Below, piece by piece: positions 47,220-55,538 of a DNA stretch of 64,000 nucleotides. The stretch comes from Acidobacteriota bacterium (lineage in GTDB: Bacteria; Acidobacteriota; Holophagae; Acanthopleuribacterales; Acanthopleuribacteraceae): the NCBI GenBank assembly GCA_030066195.1, contig JASJCB010000049.1, positions 1 to 64,000 of the forward strand. The letters are read 5' to 3'. Made by a program: the position numbers and the translations under genes. The notes beneath the pieces were generated by a model. That model worked only from the letters and a program-made list of their open reading frames with translations, was not told the origin of the DNA and did not search any database. Within the stretch, counting starts at the first letter, position 1. Each line of letters opens with the position of its first letter.

Positions 47220-49940
47220 ATGACCAAAAACCCCACAGAATTTTCCCTGACCCTGGACGGCAAAACCGTTAACTTTACGCCCGGGGAAACTCTGTACGAG
47301 GTAGCGCAACGGCACCAAAAAGACATTCCGACCCTGTGCTACGATCCACGCCTGGAATCTTTCGGAGGTTGTCGGCTGTGCGTGGTCCGGTTGGAAGGGG
47401 CAAAGAATCCGGTGGCCAGTTGCACTACGCGCGCCGAGGCGGGCATGGTGGTGCATACTTCCACCCCGGACATCGAGACCCATCGCAAGACCTTGCTGGA
47501 AATGGTGCTCAGCGAAAACCGCGAATTGGAAGTCTCGCCCCTGCGCGGTTACGCAAGCCAGGAATTGACCGAACTCAGCGAGCGCTACCAGGCGCGTACG
47601 GGCCGGTTTGAAGGCAAACAGTCGGGTGAAAGCCGCATCGACGACACCAACCCCTTCATCTTGCGCGATTACGATCTCTGCATCTCCTGCTACCGTTGTG
47701 TGCGCGTCTGCGCCGAGGAGGAAGGCGACTACGCTATCAGCGTCATGAATCGCGGTTTCGAGACACAAATTACCACCGAGTTCGGCGGTCTGCTGAAAGA
47801 TTCGGACTGCACTTTTTGCGGTCAATGCGTACAGACCTGCCCGACCGGCGCCCTGGCCGACAAGAAAGCCATGCGCTACAGTGAAACGCCGGGCGAGATT
47901 ATCAAAACGCGGAGCATCTGCACCTATTGCGGCGTGGGTTGCTCCGTGGACATTATGACGAAAGGCGAACAGATCGTCGGTTTACAGCCCGCCATGGACG
48001 GCCCCGCCAACGAGGGCGCCCTGTGCATCAAGGGCCAGTTTGCCTATGACTTCGTGCAGCACGAGGATCGCCTGACCACGCCGCTGGTCAGGGGCGATGA
48101 CGGCGAACTGCACGAGGCGACCTGGGAAGAAGCATTGGACAAAGCCGCTGACGGCTTCAAGCGCGTCATGCGCATCCACGGCAGGCACGCCGTCTACGGG
48201 GTGGCCTCCGGGCGCACGCCCATCGAGGGCGATTACATGATGCAGCGCTTCATCCGGGCGGGCTTCGGCACCAACTACATCGACAACTGTTCGCGTGCCT
48301 GACACGCCCCCACGGTTGCCGGTCTGGCAGCCACCATCGGACGGGGGGCCATGTCCAACCCGCTTAAAGATATGGAAAAGCCGGATGTGATTTTCTGCAT
48401 CGGCACCAATATGACCGAGGCGCATCCCGTCGCGGCTACCCGAATCAAAAAGGCGTTGCGCAACGGCGCGAAATTGATCACGGCCGACCCGCGTCGCATC
48501 CGCCTGGCCAAGATGGCCGACATCTACCTGCCGCTGAGGGTGGGTTCGGATACCGCCCTACTGCTGGGTATGGCCCATGTCATCGCTCGCGAGGGTTTGA
48601 TCGACAAGGCCTTCATGGACGCGCGGACAACCGGCGGTGAAGCTTTCCTGGAGCACGTGAAGCAATTCACTCCGCAATGGGCCGAAAGCATCTGCGGCGT
48701 CCCCGCCGAGAAGATCGAGCAGGCCGCCGTTCTCTACGGCAAGGCCGAGAAAGGCGCGATTTTCTACACGCTGGGCATTACCGAACACATCTGCGGCGTG
48801 GACAACGTGCAGAGCCTGTGCAACCTGGTGCTGATGACCGGCAACGTGGGCCGCGAGGGCACCGGCATCAATCCCATGCGCGGACAGAACAACATCCAAG
48901 GCGCGGGTGATTCCGGGGCCATTCCCAACAACTACGTGGGATTCCAACCGGTAGAGGACCCGGCCAACCAGGCAAAGTTCGCCGAAGCGTACGGTCGCAC
49001 GGTAGACCTGGAACGCGGCATCACCAAGGTCACCGCGCTCGACCTGGCCGGCGACAAAATCCAGGCCATGCTGATCGACGGCGAAAACACCGTGGTCACG
49101 GACCCCGACCGCAAACATTGCGAGAAGGCTCTGCGCGCCTTGGAACACCTGGTGGTCATCGACATCTTCCGTAACGAGACCACCGAGTTCGCCGATGTGG
49201 TGCTGCCGGCTACAAGTTGGGGCGAAACCGAAGGTCACTTCACCAACACCGAACGCCGCATCCAACGCATCCGCGCCGCGGTTCCGCCCGCCGGACAGTC
49301 CAAACCGGACTGGTGGATCATCAACGAGATTGCCCGCCGCATCGGTTTCCAGGGCTTTGATTTTGAATCGGCCAGGGATGTTTTCAACGAGTTGTGCGAG
49401 CTGTCGGCCACCTACAAGGGCATCAACTGGGACATCGCGGAGAAGGGGCAGCACCAATGGCCGATTCCGTATGAGGGTCATCCCGGTACGCCGCGCCTGC
49501 ATGAGGAAGGCTTCAAGAACGGTCGCGGCGTCTTCAAGATCATCAACTACCGCGACCCGGCGGAAGTAGTCAGTGAGGCTTTCCCCATCTGGTTGACCAC
49601 CGGCCGTCGCCTGGAAAGCTATCATTCGCGCACCCAAACCGGCCGGGCGCACGGCATCGACTACCTGCTTCCCGAGGAAGTGCTGGAAGTGCATCCCGAC
49701 GATGTGGCCTCCTGGGGTCTTACCGACGGCGGCACGGCGCGTATGTCCAGCAGTCGCGGGCACGTGGACATCAAGGTCCAGGCCAATCCGCGTTCCCCGC
49801 GCGGCACCGTGTTCGCAAGTTTCTGCTTCAACGATACCCCGGTCAATATTCTCACCGGGGGCGGTTATGATCCCGTCACACATACGGCAGAACTGAAGGT
49901 TTGCCCGGTTGCGGTGACGCCGGTCAGCGGTTCGTCCTAG
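47220..49940 (+). CDS. fdhF: Formate dehydrogenase catalytic subunit, selenoprotein (UGA = Sec361)
   Basis: 906 residues when the in-frame TGA at 48300-48302 is read as selenocysteine. The ATG at 47220 follows AGGA by seven bases. An N-terminal [2Fe-2S] domain (Cys 40, 51, 54, 68) is followed by two ferredoxin-type [4Fe-4S] clusters (CISCYRCVRVC near 155, CTFCGQCVQTC near 200) and the molybdopterin domain with its own [4Fe-4S] site (CTYCGVGC near 235). The context around the stop, NCSRA-UGA-HAPTVAGL, aligns with the Sec140 region of E. coli FdhF. Homology resumes directly after it (GRGAMSNPLKDMEKPDVIF) and continues through the C-terminal molybdopterin-binding barrel. Sec and the next His are the metal ligand and proton carrier. 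The protein reversibly oxidises formate to CO2 in the cytoplasm, with the NuoEF-like partner upstream. sel genes, needed for Sec insertion, lie outside this window. Confidence 0.93.
48300..48349 (+). promoter_or_regulatory. bSECIS element directing UGA to selenocysteine
   Basis: Immediately after the UGA the sequence folds into a hairpin. The apical stem GGTTGCC (48314-48320) pairs with GGCAGCC (48326-48332) around the loop GGTCT (48321-48325). A lower stem GCCCCC (48306-48311) pairs with GGGGGC (48344-48349). The loop begins 18 bases after the UGA, the same loop sequence and spacing I recall for E. coli fdhF, which binds SelB. Confidence 0.88.
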
Positions 49941-50022
49941 GGCCGATTGCGATTTTTTCACCGATAGAATGGAGATCAGCCGACGTGGAGGGTGGTTCTC
50001 CAAAAGTTAAGGAGACACCCCC

Positions 50023-51576
50023 ATGAAGACAGTAGGCAACATCCTCAGATGGCGTCGCGCCATGCACCCCGAGAACCCGGCGGTTTCCGATCGCGGCGTC
50101 AACATCACCTGGGACCAACTGGACAAGACCGCCAACCGTGTGGCCAACGCCTTGATCGACGCGGGCGTGGAGCCCGGCGAGCACGTGTGTGTCCTTGCCA
50201 AGGGCGAGGCGCCCGTGGTTGAGTCCATGTTCGGCATCATCAAGGCCGGCGGTGTATTTACCCCGGTGAACTGGCGCCTGGCCCCGCCGGAAATCGCATT
50301 TGTGGTGAACGACGCCCAGGGCAGCGTCCTGATTGTCGGCGAGGGTTTCAAGGAGGCGGTTTCCTCCATCATCGGCGACCTAGCGAGAGTCAAAACGATC
50401 GTCTACCTGGAGGACGAGGAAAACCTGCCCGAGCCCTGGACTACCTACCGCGCCTTTCAGGAAACTGCCCCCGAAACCGACCCGCGCCGCGATAATGACG
50501 ATACGGCTACGGCCTTCCAGCTCTATACCAGCGGCACCACCGGTCTGCCCAAGGGTGCCGAGTTGACGCATCTCAACCTGGCCGATCTGGGCCCGCTGTG
50601 TAATGCCTCCGGCGTCATCAGCGGCGGCGATTCGGTACTCTGCGCCATTCCCTTCTACCATATCGCGGGCGCGGGTTATTCGCTGGGCATGCTGTTCAAC
50701 GGCTGCCGCCTGGTCATGTTGAGCCAGGCCGATCCGGGCGAGATTTTACGCCTGATCGAAGCAGAATCGATCCAGCACACCTTCATGGTGCCGGCCCTGC
50801 TCAACTTCCTGCTCCAGCATCCCAATTGCGGAAAAACCGATTTCAGTTCGCTGAAGACCATCATGTACGGCGCATCGCCCATCCCGGAAGCCCTGCTGAG
50901 AGCCTCGGTAAAAACCTTCGGCTGCGATTTCATCCAGGCCTACGGCTTGACCGAAACCACGGGCGGGCTGTGCGTGCTTCAAGCCAGGGACCATGATCCG
51001 GCCAGGGGGAAACTTAAAAGCTGCGGCCAACCGGTGTTCGGCGCTGAGGTACGCGTGGTGCGAGGGGACGGCAGCGAGTGCAAACCGGGCGAGGTCGGCG
51101 AGATCATCACTCGCGGTCCCACCGTGATGAAAGGCTATTGGAACCGACCCGAGCAGACCGCGCAGGTGATTCGCGACGGCTGGTTCTACACGGGCGACGC
51201 GGGTTACAGGGATGAAGAGGGTTATTATTACATCCACGACCGCGTGAAAGACATGATCATCTCCGGCGGTGAAAATGTCTACCCGGCCGAGGTGGAAGCC
51301 TGTCTGTATGCCCATGAAGCGGTGGCCGACGTGGCCGTGATCGGCGTGCCGGACGAAAAATGGGGCGAGACGGTGAAGGCGGTGATCGTTCTCAAGCCCG
51401 GCGCGTCCCTGACGGCACAGGAGTTGATCGACTTCAGCCGCGAGCGCATCGCCCACTACAAATGCCCCACCTCGGTAGACTTCACCGATGTCCTACCGCG
51501 CAATCCAACGGGCAAACTCCTGAAACGAGTGCTCCGCGAACCCTACTGGGAAGGACACGAACGCAACGTCATCTAA
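50023..51576 (+). CDS. Class I adenylate-forming acyl-CoA synthetase
   Basis: 517 residues; AAGGAG eight bases before the ATG. All core motifs of the AMP-binding family are present: P-loop YTSGTTGLPKGAEL (168-181), YGLTETTGG near 307, the hinge YTGDAGY...DRVKDMIISGGENVYP near 388-420, and the catalytic C-terminal Lys in NPTGKLLKR near 500. It activates a carboxylic acid as acyl-AMP and transfers it to CoA in the cytoplasm. A medium- or long-chain fatty acid is most likely, but the acid cannot be read from sequence. It follows the formate dehydrogenase gene by 82 bases on the same strand, which may be coincidental. A short GCCC-GTTC-GGGC hairpin lies about 30 bases after the stop. Confidence 0.87.
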   Translation: MKTVGNILRWRRAMHPENPAVSDRGVNITWDQLDKTANRVANALIDAGVEPGEHVCVLAKGEAPVVESMFGIIKAGGVFTPVNWRLAPPEIAFVVNDAQGSVLIVGEGFKEAVSSIIGDLARVKTIVYLEDEENLPEPWTTYRAFQETAPETDPRRDNDDTATAFQLYTSGTTGLPKGAELTHLNLADLGPLCNASGVISGGDSVLCAIPFYHIAGAGYSLGMLFNGCRLVMLSQADPGEILRLIEAESIQHTFMVPALLNFLLQHPNCGKTDFSSLKTIMYGASPIPEALLRASVKTFGCDFIQAYGLTETTGGLCVLQARDHDPARGKLKSCGQPVFGAEVRVVRGDGSECKPGEVGEIITRGPTVMKGYWNRPEQTAQVIRDGWFYTGDAGYRDEEGYYYIHDRVKDMIISGGENVYPAEVEACLYAHEAVADVAVIGVPDEKWGETVKAVIVLKPGASLTAQELIDFSRERIAHYKCPTSVDFTDVLPRNPTGKLLKRVLREPYWEGHERNVI

Positions 51577-52006
51577 ACCTCAAACGAGCGTCGACCGGTT
51601 CTCGCCCGTTCGGGCAAGTGGATCGAATACCGCGCAAAGCTGCCGACCTGCACGGCCTGATCCGCCGAAATGGGCGCATCGTGAGCCCGGCGATGCGCTC
51701 ATCGGCCGTTTTGGATGGGACGGTGCGTCTCGCAATGCGCCCAAACTCGCCGAGCGTCGGCTCAAAATCTCCAACAACGCGCCCAGAACAAAATGGCACA
51801 ACCTTTTGAATATGTTGTTCGGCCTCATTTGCCCGAAAAGGCGTGTTTAGCACACCAATAAGTTGTCTTTTTGAGTAGCGGTTTGTTTTAGGGTGACAAA
51901 CCATTCTTTCGATTCCGAGGCGCTCGGAGGCATCTTCGGTTGAAACCCGGCTTCCCGATGAAGTAAGATGAATTTGCGCATCAATAATCATCGATGGAGC
52001 CGATGT
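51577..52006. other. Gene-free stretch upstream of a decayed methyltransferase
   Basis: No convincing gene. Long open frames exist on both strands (e.g. 51569-51991 minus), but without ribosome-binding sites or coherent domains. The short MIIDAQIHL start recalls amidohydrolases, yet the remainder does not. Confidence 0.4.
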
Positions 52007-52539
52007 ATGAACCCAACGCCTTCTGATCCTGTCGAAGCAGCTCTCGCCAATACGGCACGAAGCTACAATTCAACCGCGCAACAGTACGATGCAGTAACCG
52101 CACCGCTCCACCGCGAATTGGCGTACCCGATGCTCTTGGACCTTCTCGAGAGAGAATTGGGCTCGCTTACCGGCAAGCGGATCCCGAGGTATTCGATCAC
52201 TCGAATTGCAACCGCCGGTTCGCCGCATTCCACGACACGGTTGGTGTTTCAAAGGGGTATGCCACGACTCGGGAAATGCGAAGAATTGCTCGCGACACGA
52301 CACTCATTGTGTACCCGCAGGGCATCGACGAAACAACTGTCGATCATTTCCTTGCGGGCAATGACGTCGCATGCGACGAGATCGAAGGGTACGCCATAGG
52401 CGCCCGCGTGCTGTTTCACCAACAAGCCCGCGCACACGGAGTCGAACTTCTGGCGGGCAACACGGTGGGACACCGGAGGTACCTTGTTCCCGCCGGGGCG
52501 CTAGGATTGAATGCCGCACGAAACTGCCGACCCGCGTAA
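52007..52539 (+). pseudogene. Truncated methyltransferase joined to a second gene fragment
   Basis: The ATG at 52007 (GGAG seven bases upstream) opens a frame typical of class I SAM methyltransferase N-termini: SYNSTAQQYDAVTAPLHREL, then LLERELGSLTGKR. Just where the glycine-rich SAM loop should begin (about 52190) the protein-like character is lost, although the frame runs to 52399. In another frame, from about 52185 to 52539, a second protein-like segment follows (AFHDTVGVSKGYATTREMRR, TLIVYPQGIDETTVDHFLAG), ending NAARNCRPA. The two segments do not look like one family, so this is probably a deletion joining two genes, or one gene with a frameshift and a divergent C-terminus. The second segment is unrecognised. 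Confidence 0.5.
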
Positions 52540-52889
52540 CCGTTGTACGAAACATTCGTGCCATAGGCGTGGCCATGAACGGAAAACAGATGCGTATCGG
52601 TAGTGACCTTTTAGTTGCCTAATCTTTGAACTTATTCGAGAATCAATCAGTTTGGGAAAAATGGTTTTGGTCGTTGATACAACGAAAAGCTCATGTTTCG
52701 ATTAGGATTAGATCTTGGCGTGACTCTGAAAAAAGGGTACCATAAGCTGTCCCTTGCGGGACTGATTCTACGATCGGGATTATTCTTGCGACAGCGCTGA
52801 TTCAAGCTTTCCTAAACGAGACGCTCTCGCCGGTTTCTTTTTCATCCCAAATCTGCGCAATCGCTCAGCCCACATTAGGAGAAGAAAGA
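52540..52889. other. Gene-free stretch upstream of the FOXRED2-like gene
   Basis: AT-richer leader region. I see no gene, repeat or clear promoter pair. AGGAGAAGAAAG just before 52890 is the ribosome-binding site of the next gene. Confidence 0.4.
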
Positions 52890-54479
52890 ATGTCACATCA
52901 CGAGTATATCGTCATCGGTGCGGGACCCGCGGGGCTTCAGCTCGGCTATTTCATGAAAAAGGCCGGGCGGGACCATCTCATTTTGGAAGGTAGTGCAAGT
53001 GTCGGGACGTTCTTTCGCAAATTCCCACGGTCGCGAAGATTGATTTCCCTCAATCGACCGCCTCTGCTCACGGATGATCCCGAGATCATGCATCGCTTCG
53101 ACTGGAACTCGCTCCTGGGCGACGATGACGGCCCCGACTTCCGGGACTTCGATACGGACCTTTGGCCCCACCCGGATAACATGGTGGCTTATCTCGAAGC
53201 TTTTGCCGATCATCACGATCTCGAGGTGCGCTACAACACGAAAGTGGTATCCATCGAAAAGCGAGGGAATATCTTCACGCTGATCGATCAAAGCGGGGAA
53301 ACGTACACAACCCCGTACCTGATCATAGCCTCGGGAACCAAGCCCTATATGCCGCCCATTCCGGGCATCGAGCACGTGACCGAGGGCTATGGTAACGCGC
53401 CCATGGAGCCCGAGAGCTATAAGGGACAACGGGTGCTCATCATCGGGAAGGGGGTTGCTGCCTTCGAGTTCCTGAATGCCGTCCAGGAGACTGCCGCTTT
53501 GGTGGTGGCAGCCAGCCCGGAACCGCTCAAGTTGGCCTGGAATACCAGGCACAGCGGTTACGTGCGCTCAAACCTGGCAAGCCCGCTCGACCTGTATCAG
53601 TTGAAGTTGGTGCAGTCCATACTCTACAACGCTGACGTCGATCAGATCGAGGTTCGGGACGGTGTCTTCGAAGTAACGCTCACGTTTACTCGGGCGGAGG
53701 GGGAGACCGAGGTATTCCTGTTCGATCGGGTCATCAACTGCACGGGTTTCTGCTACGACCACGCTATGTTCGGCGAACACACCCACCCCGACCTCGTCAT
53801 CGACGATCGGCTTCCGGCCATAACCAACACCTGGGAATCGACCAACATCGAGGGTCTCTTCTTCATGGGAACGCTGTCCCAGAGCATCGATTTCCGCAAG
53901 GCAGCGAGCGCGTTTGTCGGGGGTTTCCGCTACAACTCGAGAACCCTCTTTGCCCTGCTCGAGGAACGAAAAGGGATACCGCTCGCCTACGAAACTCTGT
54001 CGCGTTCCCCCGAAGTATTGGCGCGTCACCTCTCGATTCGGCTGACACGCACGGCGGCGCTGTTCCTGCAATTCGGCTTCCTCGCTGACGTGCTCGTTCT
54101 CGAAGGCGAGGAACTGCGTTGTTATCGGGAGCTTCCTATTGCCTACATCCATGAACGATTCGGCCACGCGCCCCTATACATCGTAATGGCCTACGATTGG
54201 GGTTCCTATGAGGGGGACGTGTTTGCGATTTCGAGACGTCCCGAGGCAAAGCACGCCGACGAGAGCGCCTTCATCCATCCCATCTTCCGCGCGTATCGAA
54301 GGGGAGAGCATGCGGGTGAGCTTCATCTGCTTGAAGACCTCTACACGGTCTACTGTTTGGACGGTCACGACGAATCCTATACCAAATCACGCGCGGGCCT
54401 GCCTTTGAGAGAATGGCACAAACGCCATCACATCGATCCGCTCGAAGCGTTTCTCCGCGAGCATCTTCAATCCTCATGA
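52890..54479 (+). CDS. FOXRED2-like FAD/NAD(P)-dependent oxidoreductase
   Basis: 529 residues. The N-terminal Rossmann motif IGAGPAGLQLGYFMKKAGRD (from residue 9) binds FAD. A second dinucleotide site is at LIIGKGVAAFEFLNA (near 185). The stretch after the first site (FFRKFPRSRRLISLNRP, HRFDWNSLL) closely resembles vertebrate FOXRED2 (ARYPRHRKLIS-type, HDWNSLL), and further FOXRED2-like segments follow (GQRVLIIGKG, LDLYQLK). These flavoproteins belong to the flavin-monooxygenase superfamily. Bacterial members are poorly characterised. No signal peptide is present. It stands alone, 350 bases after a decayed methyltransferase, suggesting the remnant of a modification or secondary-metabolite locus. 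Confidence 0.82.
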   Translation: MSHHEYIVIGAGPAGLQLGYFMKKAGRDHLILEGSASVGTFFRKFPRSRRLISLNRPPLLTDDPEIMHRFDWNSLLGDDDGPDFRDFDTDLWPHPDNMVAYLEAFADHHDLEVRYNTKVVSIEKRGNIFTLIDQSGETYTTPYLIIASGTKPYMPPIPGIEHVTEGYGNAPMEPESYKGQRVLIIGKGVAAFEFLNAVQETAALVVAASPEPLKLAWNTRHSGYVRSNLASPLDLYQLKLVQSILYNADVDQIEVRDGVFEVTLTFTRAEGETEVFLFDRVINCTGFCYDHAMFGEHTHPDLVIDDRLPAITNTWESTNIEGLFFMGTLSQSIDFRKAASAFVGGFRYNSRTLFALLEERKGIPLAYETLSRSPEVLARHLSIRLTRTAALFLQFGFLADVLVLEGEELRCYRELPIAYIHERFGHAPLYIVMAYDWGSYEGDVFAISRRPEAKHADESAFIHPIFRAYRRGEHAGELHLLEDLYTVYCLDGHDESYTKSRAGLPLREWHKRHHIDPLEAFLREHLQSS

Positions 54480-54632
54480 CGGATTGAGCAAATCACCCCG
54501 TCGACCGGTTGCCTTGCATGCTCAATAGGGGCCTGCAGGCCGTGGAAGAGCCGGCCGCTAAACTTTTCTCATCTGCCGACGTTGTGGTGTTAGGTGGGAG
54601 CAAGCAACAATCGGCGGTTGAAGGGGGAAGTT

Positions 54633-55538
54633 TTGTCACATGACACGGTGATGCATGCTCGTGGTTTGTGCAAGACCTACGATACGGGTTCCGAATCGGT
54701 TTCGGTGCTCAGCAACCTGAACCTGGAGGTAGCTGCAGGTTCCTTTTCCGTTATCATGGGTAGTTCCGGTTCCGGGAAGTCAACGCTGCTATACCTTCTG
54801 GGCGGTTTGGATCGGCCCGACGAAGGGGAGATTGTGGTGGACAACCTGAGGGTGGATCGGGCATCCGAGAAAGAACTGGCCGGGATGCGCCGCGACTCCG
54901 TGAGTTTTGTGTTCCAGGAGGCCAACCTGGTGCCGAACCTGACCCTGTTGGAAAATGTACAAATTGCAGGGCTCCTGAGTGACCGGCGCGAGGAAGTAAA
55001 CCAAAGAGCACGGGACCTGATGAAGGTAGTGGGCATCGAGGATCTGGCCGACCGGTTGCCCTCACAGGTTTCGGGCGGCGAACAGCAACGTTGTGCGGTG
55101 GCCCGAGCCCTGATCAACGAGCCGGCTCTCATACTGGCCGATGAACCCACGGGTAATCTCAATTCCGCATCCACCCGGGACGTGTTGGATCTGTTTCGGC
55201 AGATTCACGGCCAGGGCCGGACCGTGATTATGGTAACCCATGAACTGAATGCCGCCTGCTGTGGCGACCGGGTCTGTTTCATGCGGGACGGGGCCATTAT
55301 CGGCGAATACAAGTTCTCCGACGACCAGGACCCGGACCGGCGCGAACGACTGCTCTTCGATTGGCTTTCCGAAAGGGGTGGTGATGCATGGCGTTTGGGT
55401 CATAGCCCTGGCCAATCTGAAACGCAAGAAAAGCGATGTGGTGCTAAGCGGTTTGTCCATGCTGGTGGCCACAATCGCTATCACCATTTCTCTGGGGTTG
55501 CTATCTGTTTTGGAAAGCCCCGTCAATATCCTTCTTGA
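54633..55538 (+). CDS. ABC transporter ATP-binding protein (LolD/MacB type)
   Basis: 301 residues from the TTG at 54633, which follows AAGGGGG closely; a GTG at 54594 and ATG at 54651 are alternatives. Walker A GSSGSGKST near 43, Q-loop FVFQEANLVPNLTL, signature VSGGEQQR near 146, Walker B LILADEPTGN and the H-loop VTHE near 202 are intact. Helix features match the MacB/LolD family that pairs with FtsX-type permeases. The normal end of this family falls near FDWLSERGG (about 55385). Here the frame continues to 55538, overlapping the permease by 155 bases, and the last 50 residues look non-homologous. They may be a readthrough tail from a lost stop codon or a sequencing frameshift. Confidence 0.85.
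   Translation: MSHDTVMHARGLCKTYDTGSESVSVLSNLNLEVAAGSFSVIMGSSGSGKSTLLYLLGGLDRPDEGEIVVDNLRVDRASEKELAGMRRDSVSFVFQEANLVPNLTLLENVQIAGLLSDRREEVNQRARDLMKVVGIEDLADRLPSQVSGGEQQRCAVARALINEPALILADEPTGNLNSASTRDVLDLFRQIHGQGRTVIMVTHELNAACCGDRVCFMRDGAIIGEYKFSDDQDPDRRERLLFDWLSERGGDAWRLGHSPGQSETQEKRCGAKRFVHAGGHNRYHHFSGVAICFGKPRQYPS

Noticed and set aside
48300-48302. TGA as a genuine stop splitting formate dehydrogenase into two genes
   Set aside because: Position, flanking residues, uninterrupted downstream homology and the SECIS hairpin all support selenocysteine.
51569-51991. 140-codon minus-strand frame starting MIIDAQIHL, reminiscent of amidohydrolases
   Set aside because: Only the first nine residues resemble the family; no metal-binding motifs follow and no ribosome-binding site precedes it.
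54530-54541. 12-bp palindrome GGCCTGCAGGCC upstream of the ABC operon
   Set aside because: Single copy, no loop for a hairpin and no promoter context; likely chance in GC-rich DNA.
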